Shown here in pieces: positions 38,970 through 49,840 of a stretch of DNA of 64,000 nucleotides (positions are counted from its first letter, which is position 1; the number at the start of each line of letters is the position of its first letter). Source of the DNA: Delftia tsuruhatensis NBRC 16741 (GTDB lineage Bacteria > Pseudomonadota > Gammaproteobacteria > Burkholderiales > Burkholderiaceae_C); the NCBI RefSeq assembly GCF_001571325.1, contig NZ_BCTO01000022.1, positions 1-64,000 of the forward strand, given 5' to 3'. The notes beneath the pieces are model-generated. The model did no database searches. It was not told the DNA's origin and was given only the letters and a program-made list of their open reading frames with translations. The translations under genes were made by a program, and so were the position numbers.

Positions 38970-40655
38970 TTACTTGTCGGAGTTGTCCAGCTTGGCGCGC
39001 AGCAGGGCGCCCAGGCTGGTCGTGCCGGCGTTTTCCTTGGCCGACTGGGCGGACAGGGAAGCCATGGCTTCTTGCTGGTCAACCTGGTCCTTGGCCTTGA
39101 TCGACAGCTGGATGTTGCGGGTCTTGCGATCCACATTGACCACCACGGCGGTGATCTCGTCGCCTTCCTTCAGCACCGAGCGGGCATCTTCCACGCGGTC
39201 CACGGCGATTTCCGAAGCGCGCAGGTAGCCGACGATGTCTTCGCCCAGGTCGATTTCAGCACCGCGTGCGTCCACCGTCTTGACCTTGCCCGACACGATC
39301 TGGCCCTTGTCGTTCACGGTCACGAAGGTCGTGAAGGGATCGCTGTCCAGCTGCTTGATGCCCAGGGAGATGCGCTCGCGCTCGACGTCCACGGCCAGCA
39401 CGATGGCTTCGACTTCCTGGCCCTTCTTGTAGTTGCGCACGGCAGCTTCGCCGGGCTCGTTCCAGGACAGGTCGGACAGGTGCACCAGGCCGTCGATACC
39501 GGCAGCCAGGCCCACGAACACGCCGAAGTCGGTGATCGACTTGATCGGGCCCTTGACGCGGTCGCCGCGCTTGGTGTTCTGCGCGAACTCTTGCCAGGGG
39601 TTGGCCTTGCACTGCTTCATGCCCAGCGAGATGCGACGCTTGTCTTCGTCGATCTCCAGCACCATGACTTCGACTTCGTCACCCAGGGTCACGAGCTTGG
39701 TCGGAGCAATGTTCTTGTTGGTCCAGTCCATTTCGGAGACGTGCACCAGGCCTTCGATGCCGGGTTCCAGCTCGACGAACGCGCCGTAGTCGGCAATGTT
39801 CGTGACCTTGCCGAACAGGCGGGTGCTCGAGGGGTAGCGGCGCGAAACGCCCATCCACGGGTCGTCGCCCATTTGCTTCAGACCCAGCGAGACACGGTTC
39901 TTCTCGGTGTCGAACTTGAGGATCTTGGCCGTGATTTCCTGGCCAGCCTGCACGACTTCCGAGGGATGACGCACGCGGCGCCATGCCATGTCGGTGATGT
40001 GCAGCAGGCCGTCGATGCCGCCCAGGTCCACGAACGCACCGTATTCGGTGATGTTCTTGACCACGCCTTGAACGATGGCGCCTTCCTTCAGCGTCTCCAT
40101 CAGCTTGGCGCGCTCTTCGCCCATCGAGGCTTCGACCACGGCGCGGCGGCTCAGCACCACGTTGTTGCGCTTGCGGTCCAGCTTGATGACCTTGAACTCC
40201 ATCGTCTTGTTTTCGTACGGAGTCAGGTCCTTGATCGGACGGGTGTCGATCAGCGAACCGGGCAGGAAGGCGCGGATGCCGTTGACCAGCACCGTCAGGC
40301 CGCCCTTGACCTTGCCGGAGGTCGTGCCGGTCACGAATTCGCCCGATTCCAGGGCCTTTTCCAGAGCCAGCCACGAGGCCAGGCGCTTGGCGGTGTCGCG
40401 CGACAGGATGGTGTCGCCGTAGCCGTTTTCGATCGAGCCGATGGCGACCGACACAAAGTCGCCCACCTGGACTTCGATTTCTCCCTGGTCGTTCTTGAAT
40501 TCGTCGATCGGCACATAGGCTTCCGACTTCAGGCCAGCGTTCACGACGACGAAGTTGTGCTCGACGCGCACGACTTCAGCGGTGATGACCTCGCCAGGAC
40601 GCATTTCCGTGCGTTGCAGCGATTCTTCAAACAGGGAGGCAAAAGATTCAGACAT
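38970..40655 (-). CDS. rpsA: 30S ribosomal protein S1
   Basis: Essential mRNA-binding ribosomal protein of 561 aa (E. coli 557) with six S1 RNA-binding domains. Recurrent units such as [41 protein letters not shown] and [21 protein letters not shown] are visible. The ATG at 40655 begins at the conserved [13 protein letters not shown]. It lies 184 bases downstream of aroA-cmk and upstream of ihfB, the conserved cmk-rpsA-ihfB order. Confidence 0.97.
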   Translation of the reverse strand: MSESFASLFEESLQRTEMRPGEVITAEVVRVEHNFVVVNAGLKSEAYVPIDEFKNDQGEIEVQVGDFVSVAIGSIENGYGDTILSRDTAKRLASWLALEKALESGEFVTGTTSGKVKGGLTVLVNGIRAFLPGSLIDTRPIKDLTPYENKTMEFKVIKLDRKRNNVVLSRRAVVEASMGEERAKLMETLKEGAIVQGVVKNITEYGAFVDLGGIDGLLHITDMAWRRVRHPSEVVQAGQEITAKILKFDTEKNRVSLGLKQMGDDPWMGVSRRYPSSTRLFGKVTNIADYGAFVELEPGIEGLVHVSEMDWTNKNIAPTKLVTLGDEVEVMVLEIDEDKRRISLGMKQCKANPWQEFAQNTKRGDRVKGPIKSITDFGVFVGLAAGIDGLVHLSDLSWNEPGEAAVRNYKKGQEVEAIVLAVDVERERISLGIKQLDSDPFTTFVTVNDKGQIVSGKVKTVDARGAEIDLGEDIVGYLRASEIAVDRVEDARSVLKEGDEITAVVVNVDRKTRNIQLSIKAKDQVDQQEAMASLSAQSAKENAGTTSLGALLRAKLDNSDK

Positions 40656-40839
40656 GTATTTCCTTGCCCGCAAACAGGTTTCCGTTGGCACCATTGCCAA
40701 GCGTTTCTAGGACTGTTTGCGGAGGTGTTGTGGGTTCAACCACGGGGTTGGAGTCTATGAACCTCGGGCCGTACACGGGGCGGTGCCGCCATGTCTGGGC
40801 CCTGAGGGCGGGTTGCCGACCGTGCGGCGCAACTGGCAA

Positions 40840-42867
40840 TCAGTCGCGGCCGAACGGCTGGCGTTCCTGCCACCATGAAAGCACCTGCTCTGCCACCTCT
40901 TCGATGGAAAGCTCGGAGCTGTCAAGCAGCATGGAATCCTGGGCGGGCTTGAGGGGTGCAACGCTGCGGTTCATGTCCCGCGCATCGCGTGCTTCAAGGT
41001 CTGCCCGAAGGGCGCTTATGTTAGCGGCAATTCCTTTGGAAATCAACTGCTTATGCCGGCGCTCGGCGCGACAGGCGGCGGAGGCCGACAAATAGACCTT
41101 GAGGGGAGCATGGGGAAAGATCACCGTGCCCATGTCGCGGCCGTCGGCGACCAGCCCCGGCAGCTGCTGGAAGGACAGCTGCAGGTCCACCAGTGCATCG
41201 CGCACGGCCGGCAGGGCCGAGACGCGCGAGGCGTTCATGCCCGACTCCTCGCTGCGCAGGATCAGGGTGACATCCTCGTCGCCCAGCCAGATGCGCTGCT
41301 CGGCATCAAAGCGCACGGGCAGCGCGCGCGCCAGCGCGGCAATCTGCGGGGCGTGGGATTCGTCCAGCACCATGCCGGCCCGCGACGCGGCCAGTCCTGT
41401 GAGGCGGTACAGCGCGCCCGAGTCCAGCAGGTGGTAGCCCAGGGCCTCGGCCACCTCGGCGGCGATGGTTCCTTTGCCGGAGGCGGTGGGGCCATCGATG
41501 CAGATCACGGGGATGCGGGCACGGGCGGTCTCGCAGACCGAGAACAGGGCCTCGAAGTAGTCGGGGAAGGTCTTGGCGACGCACTTGGGGTCTTCGATGC
41601 GCACCGGCAGGGCGGCCGGGTTGAAGGCCGCCAGCGAGAAGCACATGGCCACGCGGTGATCGTCGTAGGTGTGGATGCTGGCCGCGCGCCATGCGGCGGT
41701 GGATGCGGGTGGTGTGACGCGGATGAAGTCCACGCCTTCCTCGACTTCGGCGCCCAGCTTGCGCAGCTCCTTGGTCATGGCCGCGATGCGGTCGGTCTCC
41801 TTGACGCGCCAGCTTGCGATGTTGCGCAGCGTGGTCGTGCCATCGGCATGCAGGGCCATGACGGCCAGCGTCATGGCGGCATCGGGGATGTGGTTGCAGT
41901 CCAGGTCGATGGCCTTGAGCGGCCAGGCGCCGCGGCGGATGCGCAGCCAGTTCGGGCCTCCCTCCACCTCGGCGCCCATGGCGCGCGCGGCTTCGACAAA
42001 GCGGATATCGCCCTGGATGGAATCCAGTCCCACGCCGAGGATGCGGATGCCTTCGGCGCTGTCCGAGGCGATGGCGCCCAGTGCGATGAAGTAGCTGGCC
42101 GACGAGGCGTCTGCCTCGACATGGATCTCGCCCGGCGAGCGGTAGCGACTGCCGGCCGGGATGGTGAAGCGCTGCCAGTTCTCGTTGTGCACGGCGATGC
42201 CGAAGCGGGCCAGCAACTCCAGCGTGATATGGATGTAGGGCTTGGAGATCAGCTCGCCCACGACTTCGATGGTGATGTCGCGCGTGGTGGCCAGCAGCGG
42301 CAGTGCCATCAGCAGCGAGGTCAGGAACTGGCTGGAGACATCGCCACGCACCTGGATGGGGCTGTGCGGCAGCTGCGAGAAATCGGGCTGGCGGATGTGC
42401 AGCGGAGGAAAGCCCTCGTTGCCCAGATAGTCGATGCGGCAGCCGAGCTGGCGCAGCGCATCGACCAGATCGCCGATGGGGCGCTCATGCATGCGCGGCA
42501 CGCCGCTGAGTTGGAAGTCGCCGCCCAGCACGGACAGGGCAGCCGTCAGCGGCCGCATGGCCGTGCCGGCGTTGCCCATGAACAGCTCGGCACTGGCGCC
42601 GGAGGGCAGGGCGCCGCCCAGGCCGGTGATGCGCACAGGCTGGCCGAGGGTGATGGCGGTGGGCTCCACCGTGCAGCCCAGTTGCTGCAGGGCCCGGAGC
42701 ATGACGCGCGTGTCGTCCGAGTCAAGCAGGTCGTGGACCACGGTCGTGCCCTGGCTCAGCGCTGCCAGCAGCAGCACGCGGTTCGAGATGCTCTTGGAGC
42801 CTGGCAGGCTCACCGTGCCCTGAGCGCGGGAAAGAGGGGGGATATCGAGGAAGGCGGTACTGAACAT
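40840..42867 (-). CDS. aroA-cmk: Bifunctional EPSP synthase / cytidylate kinase
   Basis: Fusion of two enzymes in 675 aa. Residues 1-440 are 3-phosphoshikimate 1-carboxyvinyltransferase, the shikimate step that makes EPSP ([57 protein letters not shown]). Residues about 450-675 are cytidylate kinase ([56 protein letters not shown]), which phosphorylates CMP/dCMP. In most bacteria the two are adjacent separate genes (aroA, cmk). The fusion is found in related Burkholderiales. It lies between tyrA and rpsA in the aromatic amino acid superoperon. Confidence 0.95.
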   Translation of the reverse strand: MFSTAFLDIPPLSRAQGTVSLPGSKSISNRVLLLAALSQGTTVVHDLLDSDDTRVMLRALQQLGCTVEPTAITLGQPVRITGLGGALPSGASAELFMGNAGTAMRPLTAALSVLGGDFQLSGVPRMHERPIGDLVDALRQLGCRIDYLGNEGFPPLHIRQPDFSQLPHSPIQVRGDVSSQFLTSLLMALPLLATTRDITIEVVGELISKPYIHITLELLARFGIAVHNENWQRFTIPAGSRYRSPGEIHVEADASSASYFIALGAIASDSAEGIRILGVGLDSIQGDIRFVEAARAMGAEVEGGPNWLRIRRGAWPLKAIDLDCNHIPDAAMTLAVMALHADGTTTLRNIASWRVKETDRIAAMTKELRKLGAEVEEGVDFIRVTPPASTAAWRAASIHTYDDHRVAMCFSLAAFNPAALPVRIEDPKCVAKTFPDYFEALFSVCETARARIPVICIDGPTASGKGTIAAEVAEALGYHLLDSGALYRLTGLAASRAGMVLDESHAPQIAALARALPVRFDAEQRIWLGDEDVTLILRSEESGMNASRVSALPAVRDALVDLQLSFQQLPGLVADGRDMGTVIFPHAPLKVYLSASAACRAERRHKQLISKGIAANISALRADLEARDARDMNRSVAPLKPAQDSMLLDSSELSIEEVAEQVLSWWQERQPFGRD

Positions 42868-42969
42868 GGCAATTCGGAGGCAAACAGGCTGTCGGAAGGC
42901 ATTGCGGCCGCGCTGGCCGCAATCCACAGATGCGCTCGGGGGCGCTTGGAGCGCGGCCGGCGTTGCGCG

Positions 42970-43848
42970 TCAGCGGCGCGGTACGCCCATGCGCCAGTGG
43001 GCACGCGCCGCGCTGGCCAGGGTCAGGTGGTCTTCCAGGCCTTGGCCGTCGCCGGCCTGGATCAGGCATTCGAGTTGCTGCAGCGCCTGCTGGAACTGGC
43101 GCGACTGCGCCAGCACCTGTTCGCTGTTGGCCAGCAGCACATCGCGCCACATCTTGGGGTCGCCTGCTGCAATGCGCGTGAAGTCACGGAAGCCGGGGCC
43201 GGCCAGGGACAGCACCTCATCGGAATCGGGCTGGGTGATCACGCTTTGCATCATGGCGAAGGCCAGCAGATGCGGCAGGTGGCTGACCGTGGCAAAGGCG
43301 CTGTCGTGGGCTTCTGGCGACATGGCGCGCACGCGGCAGCCCAGCAGCTCCCACAGGGACTGGGCCTTTTGCAGGTGCTCGGTCAGTGTGCGTTCCGTGG
43401 GCGTCAGGATGACCTGTGCGCCCTTGTACAGCTGGGGGTCGGAATGCTCGACGCCCGAGACTTCCTTGCCCGCAATGGGGTGGGCCGGCACGAAGGAGCC
43501 GAGCTGGTCGCGCAATGCCGAGCGGGCGGCATGCACCACATCGACCTTGGTGGAGCCCACGTCCATGATCATCATCCCGGGCGTGACCAGGTGCTTGATG
43601 GACTTGAGCGTGGCCTCGGTGGCCGCCACGGGCACCGCCAGCAGCACCAGGTCTGCGCCGGCGGCGGCCAGCAGGGCCGAGGGTGCCTCCACATCGATGA
43701 CGCCCATCTGGCGTGCGCGCTCGGTGGTGGACGGGGATTTGCTGTAGCCCACGACACGCTTGACCAGCCCGGCCTGCTTGAGCGCCAGCGCGAACGAGCC
43801 GCCCATGAGGCCGCAGCCGATCAACCCCAGTTGTTCGAACGGCTGCAT
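42970..43848 (-). CDS. tyrA: Prephenate dehydrogenase
   Basis: NAD(P)-dependent enzyme of 292 aa that converts prephenate to 4-hydroxyphenylpyruvate (or arogenate to tyrosine). It has a Rossmann motif LIGCGLMGGSFALALKQ (residues 8-24) and the family segments DVGSTKVDVV, PAHPIAGKEVSGVEHS and LPHLLAFAM. There is no chorismate mutase or ACT domain, so it is the monofunctional type. It overlaps pheA by one base (pheA stop/tyrA start), indicating coupling. Confidence 0.95.
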   Translation of the reverse strand: MQPFEQLGLIGCGLMGGSFALALKQAGLVKRVVGYSKSPSTTERARQMGVIDVEAPSALLAAAGADLVLLAVPVAATEATLKSIKHLVTPGMMIMDVGSTKVDVVHAARSALRDQLGSFVPAHPIAGKEVSGVEHSDPQLYKGAQVILTPTERTLTEHLQKAQSLWELLGCRVRAMSPEAHDSAFATVSHLPHLLAFAMMQSVITQPDSDEVLSLAGPGFRDFTRIAAGDPKMWRDVLLANSEQVLAQSRQFQQALQQLECLIQAGDGQGLEDHLTLASAARAHWRMGVPRR

Positions 43849-44948
43849 CACTTGGAGACCGGATAGGTGCCCAGCACCTTGTAGAAGGCGCACAGCTCGC
43901 GCAGCTCCTGCAGCGCGCTGGCCACGTTGGGCTGGGCCGGGTGGCCTTCGAGGTCGATGTAGAAGTAGTACTCCCACTGGCCGGTGCGTGCGGGGCGCGA
44001 TTCGAAGCGCGTCATGGAGACGCCGTGCCGCTTGAGCGGTACCAGCAGGTCATGCACGGCGCCGGGACGGTTGGGCACGGAGATGATGATGCTGGTGCAA
44101 TCCTGCCCGCTGGGTGCGGGCGTCGCCAGCGTGTGCGGCAGGCAGATGACGGCGAAGCGCGTGCGGTTGTAGGCATCGTCCTGAATGGCATGCGCCACCA
44201 CGTGCAGGCCGAATTGCTGGGCCGCGCGTTCGCTGGCCAGGCCGGCGATGTCGGGGTGCAGCGCCGCCAGGCGGGCGCCTTCGGCGTTGCTGGACACCGG
44301 GCGGCGTTCGGCATGTGGCAGATGCTTGGACAGCCAGCCCTGACATTGGGCCAGGGCCTGGGGGTGAGCCGCAACCACCTTGATGCCTTCGGTCGTGTTG
44401 GTGCTGCGCAGCAGGTTGTGGCGCACCAGCAGGCTGACCTCTCCCACCACGTGGCAGGGCGTATGCAGGAACATGTCCAGCGAGCGCGTGACCACGCCTT
44501 CGTTGGAGTTCTCCACGCCCACCACTCCGTACTGCGCGCTGCCCGCGGCCGTGGCGTGGAAGACCTCGTCGAAGCTGTTGCAGTACATCAGGTCGGCCGC
44601 GCCGCCGAAGTACTGGATGGCCGCTTCCTCGCAGAACGTGCCCGCCGGGCCCAGCACGGCCACGCGCTGGGGTGACTCCAGCGCCAGGCAGGCCGACATG
44701 ATCTCGCGCCAGATGGCCGAGACATGGGCGTTCTTGAGCGGGCCGGGGTTGGCGGACTCGATCTTCTGGATGACCTGGGCCACGCGGTCAGGGCGGAAGA
44801 AGGGCGTGCCTTCCCGCTTCTTGACCTCGCCGACCTGCTCGGCCACGCGGGCGCGTCGGTTCAGCAGATCCAGCAGTTGCTGGTCGATATCGTCGATCTG
44901 CACGCGCAGATGCGCCAGATCGGGAGAGGCTTGGGGTGGGGTGCTCAT
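43848..44948 (-). CDS. pheA: Bifunctional chorismate mutase / prephenate dehydratase
   Basis: P-protein of 366 aa. An AroQ chorismate mutase domain (about 8-95: LRVQIDDIDQQLLDLLNRRARVAEQVGEVKKREG) precedes prephenate dehydratase (about 98-275: VAVLGPAGTFCEEAAIQYFG; GVVGVENSNEGVVTRSLDMF) and a C-terminal ACT domain (about 280-360: IIISVPNRPGAVHDLLVPLKRHGVSMTRFESRP). The ACT domain, with the ESRP motif, gives feedback inhibition by phenylalanine. It lies 18 bases after serC in the same operon. Confidence 0.96.
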   Translation of the reverse strand: MSTPPQASPDLAHLRVQIDDIDQQLLDLLNRRARVAEQVGEVKKREGTPFFRPDRVAQVIQKIESANPGPLKNAHVSAIWREIMSACLALESPQRVAVLGPAGTFCEEAAIQYFGGAADLMYCNSFDEVFHATAAGSAQYGVVGVENSNEGVVTRSLDMFLHTPCHVVGEVSLLVRHNLLRSTNTTEGIKVVAAHPQALAQCQGWLSKHLPHAERRPVSSNAEGARLAALHPDIAGLASERAAQQFGLHVVAHAIQDDAYNRTRFAVICLPHTLATPAPSGQDCTSIIISVPNRPGAVHDLLVPLKRHGVSMTRFESRPARTGQWEYYFYIDLEGHPAQPNVASALQELRELCAFYKVLGTYPVSK

Positions 44949-44966
44949 GGAAGGGGGTGTGGTCGG

Positions 44967-46076
44967 TCAGGCGTTGCGCTGTTCGAATTCGCGCATGTAC
45001 TCCACCAGCGCCTGCACGCCAGCGATGGGCATGGCGTTGTAGATGCTGGCACGCATGCCGCCGACGGACTTGTGGCCCTTGAGCTGCAGCAGGCCGCGTT
45101 CCCGGGCTCCGGCCAGGAAGGCGTCATTGCGCGACTCGTCGCGCAGGAAGAAAGGGATGTTCATGCGCGAGCGGCAATTGGCAGCGACCTTGTTTACGTA
45201 GAACGAGGACTGGTCCACGTACTGGTAGAACAGGTCGGCCTTGGCGATATTGCGCGCCTGCAGGGCCGCCACGCCGGTCAGGCCGCCTTCGGTCTGGCGC
45301 TTGATCCACTGGAAGGTCAGGCCCGCGATGTAGATGCCCCAGGTGGGCGGCGTGTTGTACATCGACTGGTTGTCGGCCACGGTCTTGTAGTCGAAAGCCG
45401 AAGGGCAGGCGGGCAGGGCGTGGCCCAGCAGGTCCTCACGCACGATGACCAGGGTCAGGCCGGCCGGGCCCAGGTTCTTTTGCGCACCGCCGAACGCCAG
45501 GCCCACGCGGCTCCAATCGACGGGGCGCGAGGCCACGTGCGAGGAGAAATCCACCACCAGCGGAGCATCGCAGCCCAGCGCCTTCAGGTCGGGCAGTTCC
45601 TGGAACTCCACGCCATGGATGGTTTCGTTGCTGCAGATGTGCACGTAGCTGGCGCCACGGCTCAGTTGCCAGCTTTCAGGGGCGGGCAGGGTGGTGAATT
45701 GGCTGTCCTCGCCGCTGGCTGCGATGTGTGCATCGGCCACGTACTTGCGTGCTTCCTTGGCCGACTTCTGGCTCCAGCTGCCGCTGAGCACGAAGTCCAC
45801 CGTGCCGGCGCGTGATAGGTTCAGCGGAACGATGGCGTTCTCGGCCAGGCCGCCGCCCTGCATGAACAGAATCTTGAATTCGGGCGGCACGGCCAGCAGC
45901 TCGCGCAGATCGGCCTCGGCCTGTTCGTAGATGGAGATGAACTCCTTGCCGCGGTGGCTCATCTCCATCACGCTCATGCCGGACCCGTGCCAGTCGAGCA
46001 TTTCGGCGGCTGCCTGCTGCAGCACTTCGGCGGGAATGGCGGCAGGGCCGGCGGAGAAGTTGTAAGGGCGGTTCAT
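44967..46076 (-). CDS. serC: Phosphoserine aminotransferase
   Basis: PLP enzyme of 369 aa for serine biosynthesis, also used for pyridoxal phosphate synthesis. It begins [21 protein letters not shown], the family N-terminus. The cofactor Lys is in [16 protein letters not shown] (near 200), and the substrate Arg pocket is in the [10 protein letters not shown] and [13 protein letters not shown] segments. It is the first gene after gyrA in the conserved gyrA-serC-pheA order. Confidence 0.96.
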   Translation of the reverse strand: MNRPYNFSAGPAAIPAEVLQQAAAEMLDWHGSGMSVMEMSHRGKEFISIYEQAEADLRELLAVPPEFKILFMQGGGLAENAIVPLNLSRAGTVDFVLSGSWSQKSAKEARKYVADAHIAASGEDSQFTTLPAPESWQLSRGASYVHICSNETIHGVEFQELPDLKALGCDAPLVVDFSSHVASRPVDWSRVGLAFGGAQKNLGPAGLTLVIVREDLLGHALPACPSAFDYKTVADNQSMYNTPPTWGIYIAGLTFQWIKRQTEGGLTGVAALQARNIAKADLFYQYVDQSSFYVNKVAANCRSRMNIPFFLRDESRNDAFLAGARERGLLQLKGHKSVGGMRASIYNAMPIAGVQALVEYMREFEQRNA

Positions 46077-46133
46077 GGAGTTCACTGTCAAGTCACGCGC
46101 AGGCGCCAGTTCGGGCGGGGCCTGCAACTGTCA

Positions 46134-46194
46134 AAAATCTGGGCCGCCGCTACGGCTGCGCTCCCGGTGTGGGAGGCAGCCCCAGCGGCGGCCG
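46134..46194 (-). terminator. Terminator between gyrA and serC
   Basis: A perfect 10-bp stem AGCGGCGGCC/GGCCGCCGCT (46184-46193 with 46142-46151) encloses a smaller CTCCC/GGGAG hairpin. On the minus strand it is followed after four bases by TTTTT. It lies just past the gyrA stop. Confidence 0.65.
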
Positions 46195-46199
46195 GGTCA

Positions 46200-48866
46200 T
46201 CAGGCGGGCTCGCCCGTGCCTTCGGCAGCGGCTTCGTCGCCGCCCGGGGCTTCCTCGCCTGTGGCCTCGCCCTCGACCTCGTTGGCATCGTTTTCGACGA
46301 TGCGCTGCAGGCCGCCCAGCTTGGCGCCTTCGTCCAGCGAGATCAGCGTCACGCCCTGGGTGGCTCGGCCCAGCTCGCGGATTTCCGACACCCGGGTACG
46401 CACCAGCACGCCAGTGTCGGTGATCAGCATGATTTCGTCATCGGCGTGGACCAGGGTGGCGGCGACCACCTTGCCGTTGCGCTCGGACTGCTGGATGGCG
46501 ATCATGCCCTTGGTGCCTCGGCCATGGCGCGTGTACTCGACGATGGAGGTGCGCTTGCCGTAGCCGTTTTCCGTGGCCGTGAGCACGCTTTGCGATTCGT
46601 CCTCGGCCACCAGCATCGCGATCACGCTCTGGTCCTCTTCCAGGGTCATGCCCTTGACGCCACGCGCATTGCGGCCCATGGGGCGCACGTCGTTTTCGTC
46701 GAATCGAACGGCCTTGCCGCCGTCGCTGAACAGCATCACGTCATGCTTGCCGTCGGTGAGGGCTGCGCCGATCAGGAAGTCGCCCTCGTCCAGGCCCACG
46801 GCGATGATGCCGGCCTTGCGCGGGTTGGAGAACTCGTCCAGCGCCGTCTTCTTCACGGTGCCCATGCTGGTGGACATGAACACATAGTGGTCGGCCGGGA
46901 AGCTGCGGTACTCGCCCGTCAGCGGCAGCACCACGTTGATCTTCTCGCCATCCTGCAGAGGGAACATGTTGACGATGGGGCGGCCACGCGAACCGCGCGA
47001 GCCCGCCGGCACTTCCCAGACCTTGAGCCAGTACAGGCGGCCGCGGTTGGAGAAGCACAGCAGGTAGTCGTGCGTGTTGGCGATGAACAGCTGGTCGATC
47101 CAGTCGTCTTCCTTGGTGGCCGTGGCCTGCTTGCCGCGCCCGCCGCGCTTTTGCGAGCGGTACTCGGACAGCGGCTGGCTCTTGATGTAGCCCGTGTGGC
47201 TGAGCGTGACCACCATGTCGGTGGGCGTGATCAGGTCCTCGGTGGACAGGTCCTGCGCGCTGTACTCGACCGTGCTGCGGCGGGCGCCGACCTTGCTCTG
47301 TCCGAACTCGGCCTTGATCTGCTTGAGCTCGTCGCCAATGATGGCCGACACGCGCTCGGGCTTGGACAGGATGTCCAGCAGGTCCTCGATGATGGACATC
47401 ACGTCCTTGTACTCGGCGACGATCTTGTCCTGCTCCAGGCCGGTCAGGCGCTGCAGGCGCATCTGCAGGATTTCCTGGGCCTGGGTCTCGGACAGGCGGT
47501 ACAGGCCATCGGCCTGCATGCCGAATTCGCGTTCCAGGCCATCGGGGCGGTAGTCGTCGGCATTGACCACGCCGCCATCGGTACGGGTGCGCGTCAGCAT
47601 CTCGCGCACCAGCTTGCTGTCCCAGTTGCGCGTCATCAGCTCGGCCTTGGCCACAGGTGGCGTGGGCGCGTTGCGGATGATGGCGATGAAGTCGTCGATG
47701 TTGGCCAGCGCGACCGCCAGGCCTTCCAGCACATGGCCGCGCTCGCGCGCCTTGCGCAGTTCATAGACCGTGCGGCGCGTGACCACTTCGCGGCGGTGCT
47801 GCAGGAAGACCTCGACCAGATCCTTCAGATTGCACAGCTTGGGCTGGCCATCGACCAGCGCCACCATGTTCATGCCGAAGGTGTCTTGCAGCTGGGTCAG
47901 CTTGTACAGGTTGTTGAGCACGACCTCGGGCACTTCGCCGCGCTTGAGCTCGATCACCAGGCGCATGCCCGACTTGTCGGACTCGTCCTGGATGTGGCTG
48001 ATGCCCTCGATCTTCTTCTCGTGCACCAGCTCGGCCATGCGCTCCTGCAGCGTCTTCTTGTTGACCTGGTAGGGCAGCTCATCGACGATGATGGCCTGGC
48101 GCTGGCCGCGGTCGATGTCCTCGAAGTGGCACTTGGCACGCATCACCACGCGTCCGCGACCCGTGCGATAGCCCTCCTTGACACCGTTGATGCCATAGAT
48201 GATGCCGGCCGTCGGGAAGTCGGGCGCGGGGATGATCTCCATCAGCTCGTCGATGGTGGCCTGGGGCGTCTGCAGCAGGTGCAGGCAGGCGTCCACCACC
48301 TCGTTGAGGTTGTGCGGTGGAATATTGGTGGCCATGCCCACGGCAATGCCCGAGGAACCGTTGACCAGCAGATTGGGCAGCCGCGCAGGCAGCACCAGCG
48401 GCTCGCGCTCGCTGCCGTCGTAGTTCGGGCCGTAATCGACCGTTTCCTTGTCGATATCGCCCAGCATTTCATGGGCAATCTTGGACAGGCGGATTTCGGT
48501 GTAACGCATCGCCGCCGCGCTGTCCCCGTCCACCGAACCGAAGTTGCCCTGACCGTCCACCAGCATGTGGCGCAGCGAGAAATCCTGCGCCATGCGCACG
48601 ATGGTGTCGTACACCGCACTGTCGCCGTGCGGGTGGTATTTACCGATCACATCACCGACGATACGCGCCGACTTCTTGTACGGCCGGTTCCAGTCGTTGT
48701 TGAGCTCGTGCATGGCAAAAAGCACGCGCCGATGCACAGGCTTGAGACCATCTCGCGCATCGGGCAGCGCCCGGCCCACGATCACGCTCATTGCGTAATC
48801 GAGATAGCTGCGACGCATCTCCTCTTCGAGGCTGATGGGCAGGGTTTCTTTAGCAAACTGGGTCAT
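46200..48866 (-). CDS. gyrA: DNA gyrase subunit A
   Basis: Type II topoisomerase subunit of 888 aa. The active-site tyrosine is Tyr122 (AAAMRYTE). The quinolone-resistance region reads HGDSAVYDT with Ser83 and Asp87, the susceptible wild-type residues. The C-terminal DNA-wrapping domain carries the GyrA box QKRGGRGK near residue 570. An acidic, Glu/Ala-rich tail (about 860-888) ends the protein. It is divergent from ompA across a 229-bp gap. Confidence 0.98.
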   Translation of the reverse strand: MTQFAKETLPISLEEEMRRSYLDYAMSVIVGRALPDARDGLKPVHRRVLFAMHELNNDWNRPYKKSARIVGDVIGKYHPHGDSAVYDTIVRMAQDFSLRHMLVDGQGNFGSVDGDSAAAMRYTEIRLSKIAHEMLGDIDKETVDYGPNYDGSEREPLVLPARLPNLLVNGSSGIAVGMATNIPPHNLNEVVDACLHLLQTPQATIDELMEIIPAPDFPTAGIIYGINGVKEGYRTGRGRVVMRAKCHFEDIDRGQRQAIIVDELPYQVNKKTLQERMAELVHEKKIEGISHIQDESDKSGMRLVIELKRGEVPEVVLNNLYKLTQLQDTFGMNMVALVDGQPKLCNLKDLVEVFLQHRREVVTRRTVYELRKARERGHVLEGLAVALANIDDFIAIIRNAPTPPVAKAELMTRNWDSKLVREMLTRTRTDGGVVNADDYRPDGLEREFGMQADGLYRLSETQAQEILQMRLQRLTGLEQDKIVAEYKDVMSIIEDLLDILSKPERVSAIIGDELKQIKAEFGQSKVGARRSTVEYSAQDLSTEDLITPTDMVVTLSHTGYIKSQPLSEYRSQKRGGRGKQATATKEDDWIDQLFIANTHDYLLCFSNRGRLYWLKVWEVPAGSRGSRGRPIVNMFPLQDGEKINVVLPLTGEYRSFPADHYVFMSTSMGTVKKTALDEFSNPRKAGIIAVGLDEGDFLIGAALTDGKHDVMLFSDGGKAVRFDENDVRPMGRNARGVKGMTLEEDQSVIAMLVAEDESQSVLTATENGYGKRTSIVEYTRHGRGTKGMIAIQQSERNGKVVAATLVHADDEIMLITDTGVLVRTRVSEIRELGRATQGVTLISLDEGAKLGGLQRIVENDANEVEGEATGEEAPGGDEAAAEGTGEPA

Positions 48867-49095
48867 GTGTGGCGATACTCTGACGGCGGGAAAAGGCCCA
48901 TTTTAGGTCGAATGACGTGTAGCAGCCGAGCAACATAACCCTGGAATTCCGCCGCTGTCCTACTTGTTGGCCCCCGCTTGGCGGTCCGTCTGCATGTGAC
49001 GTATGGCACAATCAATTCAACGTTTTTGGTGATGGTCACTGATGACGTCCACAGATTCGCAGCCCTGCTGCGGCTTTTTCCCCAAGAGGAGAACC

Positions 49096-49755
49096 ATGAA
49101 GAAACTGAACAAAGTGGCGATGTTGTTTGCCTCTGCCGCCCTCGCAACGGCCGCTGGCGCACAAGTGAAGGCTGCTGACGGTGGCAAGACCATCGACAAC
49201 TGGCAAAACGGCACCAGCGAACTGGTGTGGAAGAACGGCACGAACGAACTGTGCTGGCGCGATGCCAACTGGACGCCCGCCACTGCAGCTGCTGACTGCG
49301 ACGGCGCTCTGAAGCCTGTGGCCGCCGCTGTGGCTCCCGCCGCAACGCCCGCTCCGGCAACTCCCGCACCCGCACCGGCACCCGCTCCGGCCGTGGCTTC
49401 CAAGGTGACCTTCTCTGCCGACGCTTTCTTCGACTTCGACAAGTCGGTTCTGAAGCCCGAAGGCAAGGCCAAGCTGGACGACCTGGCCTCCAAGGTCAAG
49501 GGCATCAACCTGGAAGTGGTCATCGCCGTGGGTCACACCGACTCCGTTGGCTCTGACGCCTACAATCAGAAGCTGTCGGTCCGCCGCGCTGAAGCCGTGA
49601 AGGCTTACCTGGTGTCCAAGGGCATCGAAAAGAATCGCGTCTACACCGAAGGCAAGGGCGAAAAGCAGCCTATCGCCGACAACAAGACCAAGGAAGGCCG
49701 CGCGAAGAACCGTCGCGTGGAAATCGAAGTGGTCGGCACCCGCGCCGCCCAGTAA
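49096..49755 (+). CDS. OmpA-family outer-membrane protein (peptidoglycan-binding, no beta-barrel)
   Basis: Exported protein of 219 aa. After the signal peptide (residues 1-22, ending AAGA) comes a conserved short region (GKTIDNWQNGTSELVWKNGTNELCWRDANW), then a Pro/Ala hinge (about 76-102) and an OmpA C-terminal domain (about 103-212: FFDFDKSVLKPEG, VGHTDSVGSDAYNQKLSVRRAEAV, GRAKNRRVEIEV) that binds peptidoglycan. It lacks the eight-stranded barrel of enterobacterial OmpA, as is usual for this Burkholderiales orthologue. A good AGGAG precedes the ATG at 49096, and a strong terminator follows. Confidence 0.93.
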   Translation: MKKLNKVAMLFASAALATAAGAQVKAADGGKTIDNWQNGTSELVWKNGTNELCWRDANWTPATAAADCDGALKPVAAAVAPAATPAPATPAPAPAPAPAVASKVTFSADAFFDFDKSVLKPEGKAKLDDLASKVKGINLEVVIAVGHTDSVGSDAYNQKLSVRRAEAVKAYLVSKGIEKNRVYTEGKGEKQPIADNKTKEGRAKNRRVEIEVVGTRAAQ

Positions 49756-49774
49756 TCTTTCGATTGCTTCTCGC

Positions 49775-49801
49775 AAAAGCCCCGGCAACGGGGCTTTTTT
49801 T
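49775..49801 (+). terminator. Terminator of the OmpA-family gene
   Basis: AAAAGCCCCG-GCAA-CGGGGCTTTT followed by TTT (49775-49801): a 10-bp stem with a GNRA loop, 19 bases after the stop codon. Confidence 0.9.
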
Positions 49802-49840
49802 ATGGCTGAACGGTCACCGCAATCGCCGACAATCGACGCC

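Noticed and set aside
41053..43866. Open plus-strand frame of about 937 codons across aroA-cmk and tyrA
   Set aside because: Spans two real genes on the other strand and shows no protein-like pattern.
46200..48866. Quinolone-resistance mutation in gyrA
   Set aside because: Residues 83 and 87 are Ser and Asp, the susceptible state.
45954..48938. Open plus-strand frame of about 994 codons across gyrA
   Set aside because: Mirror frame of gyrA in high-GC DNA; no motif or ribosome-binding site.
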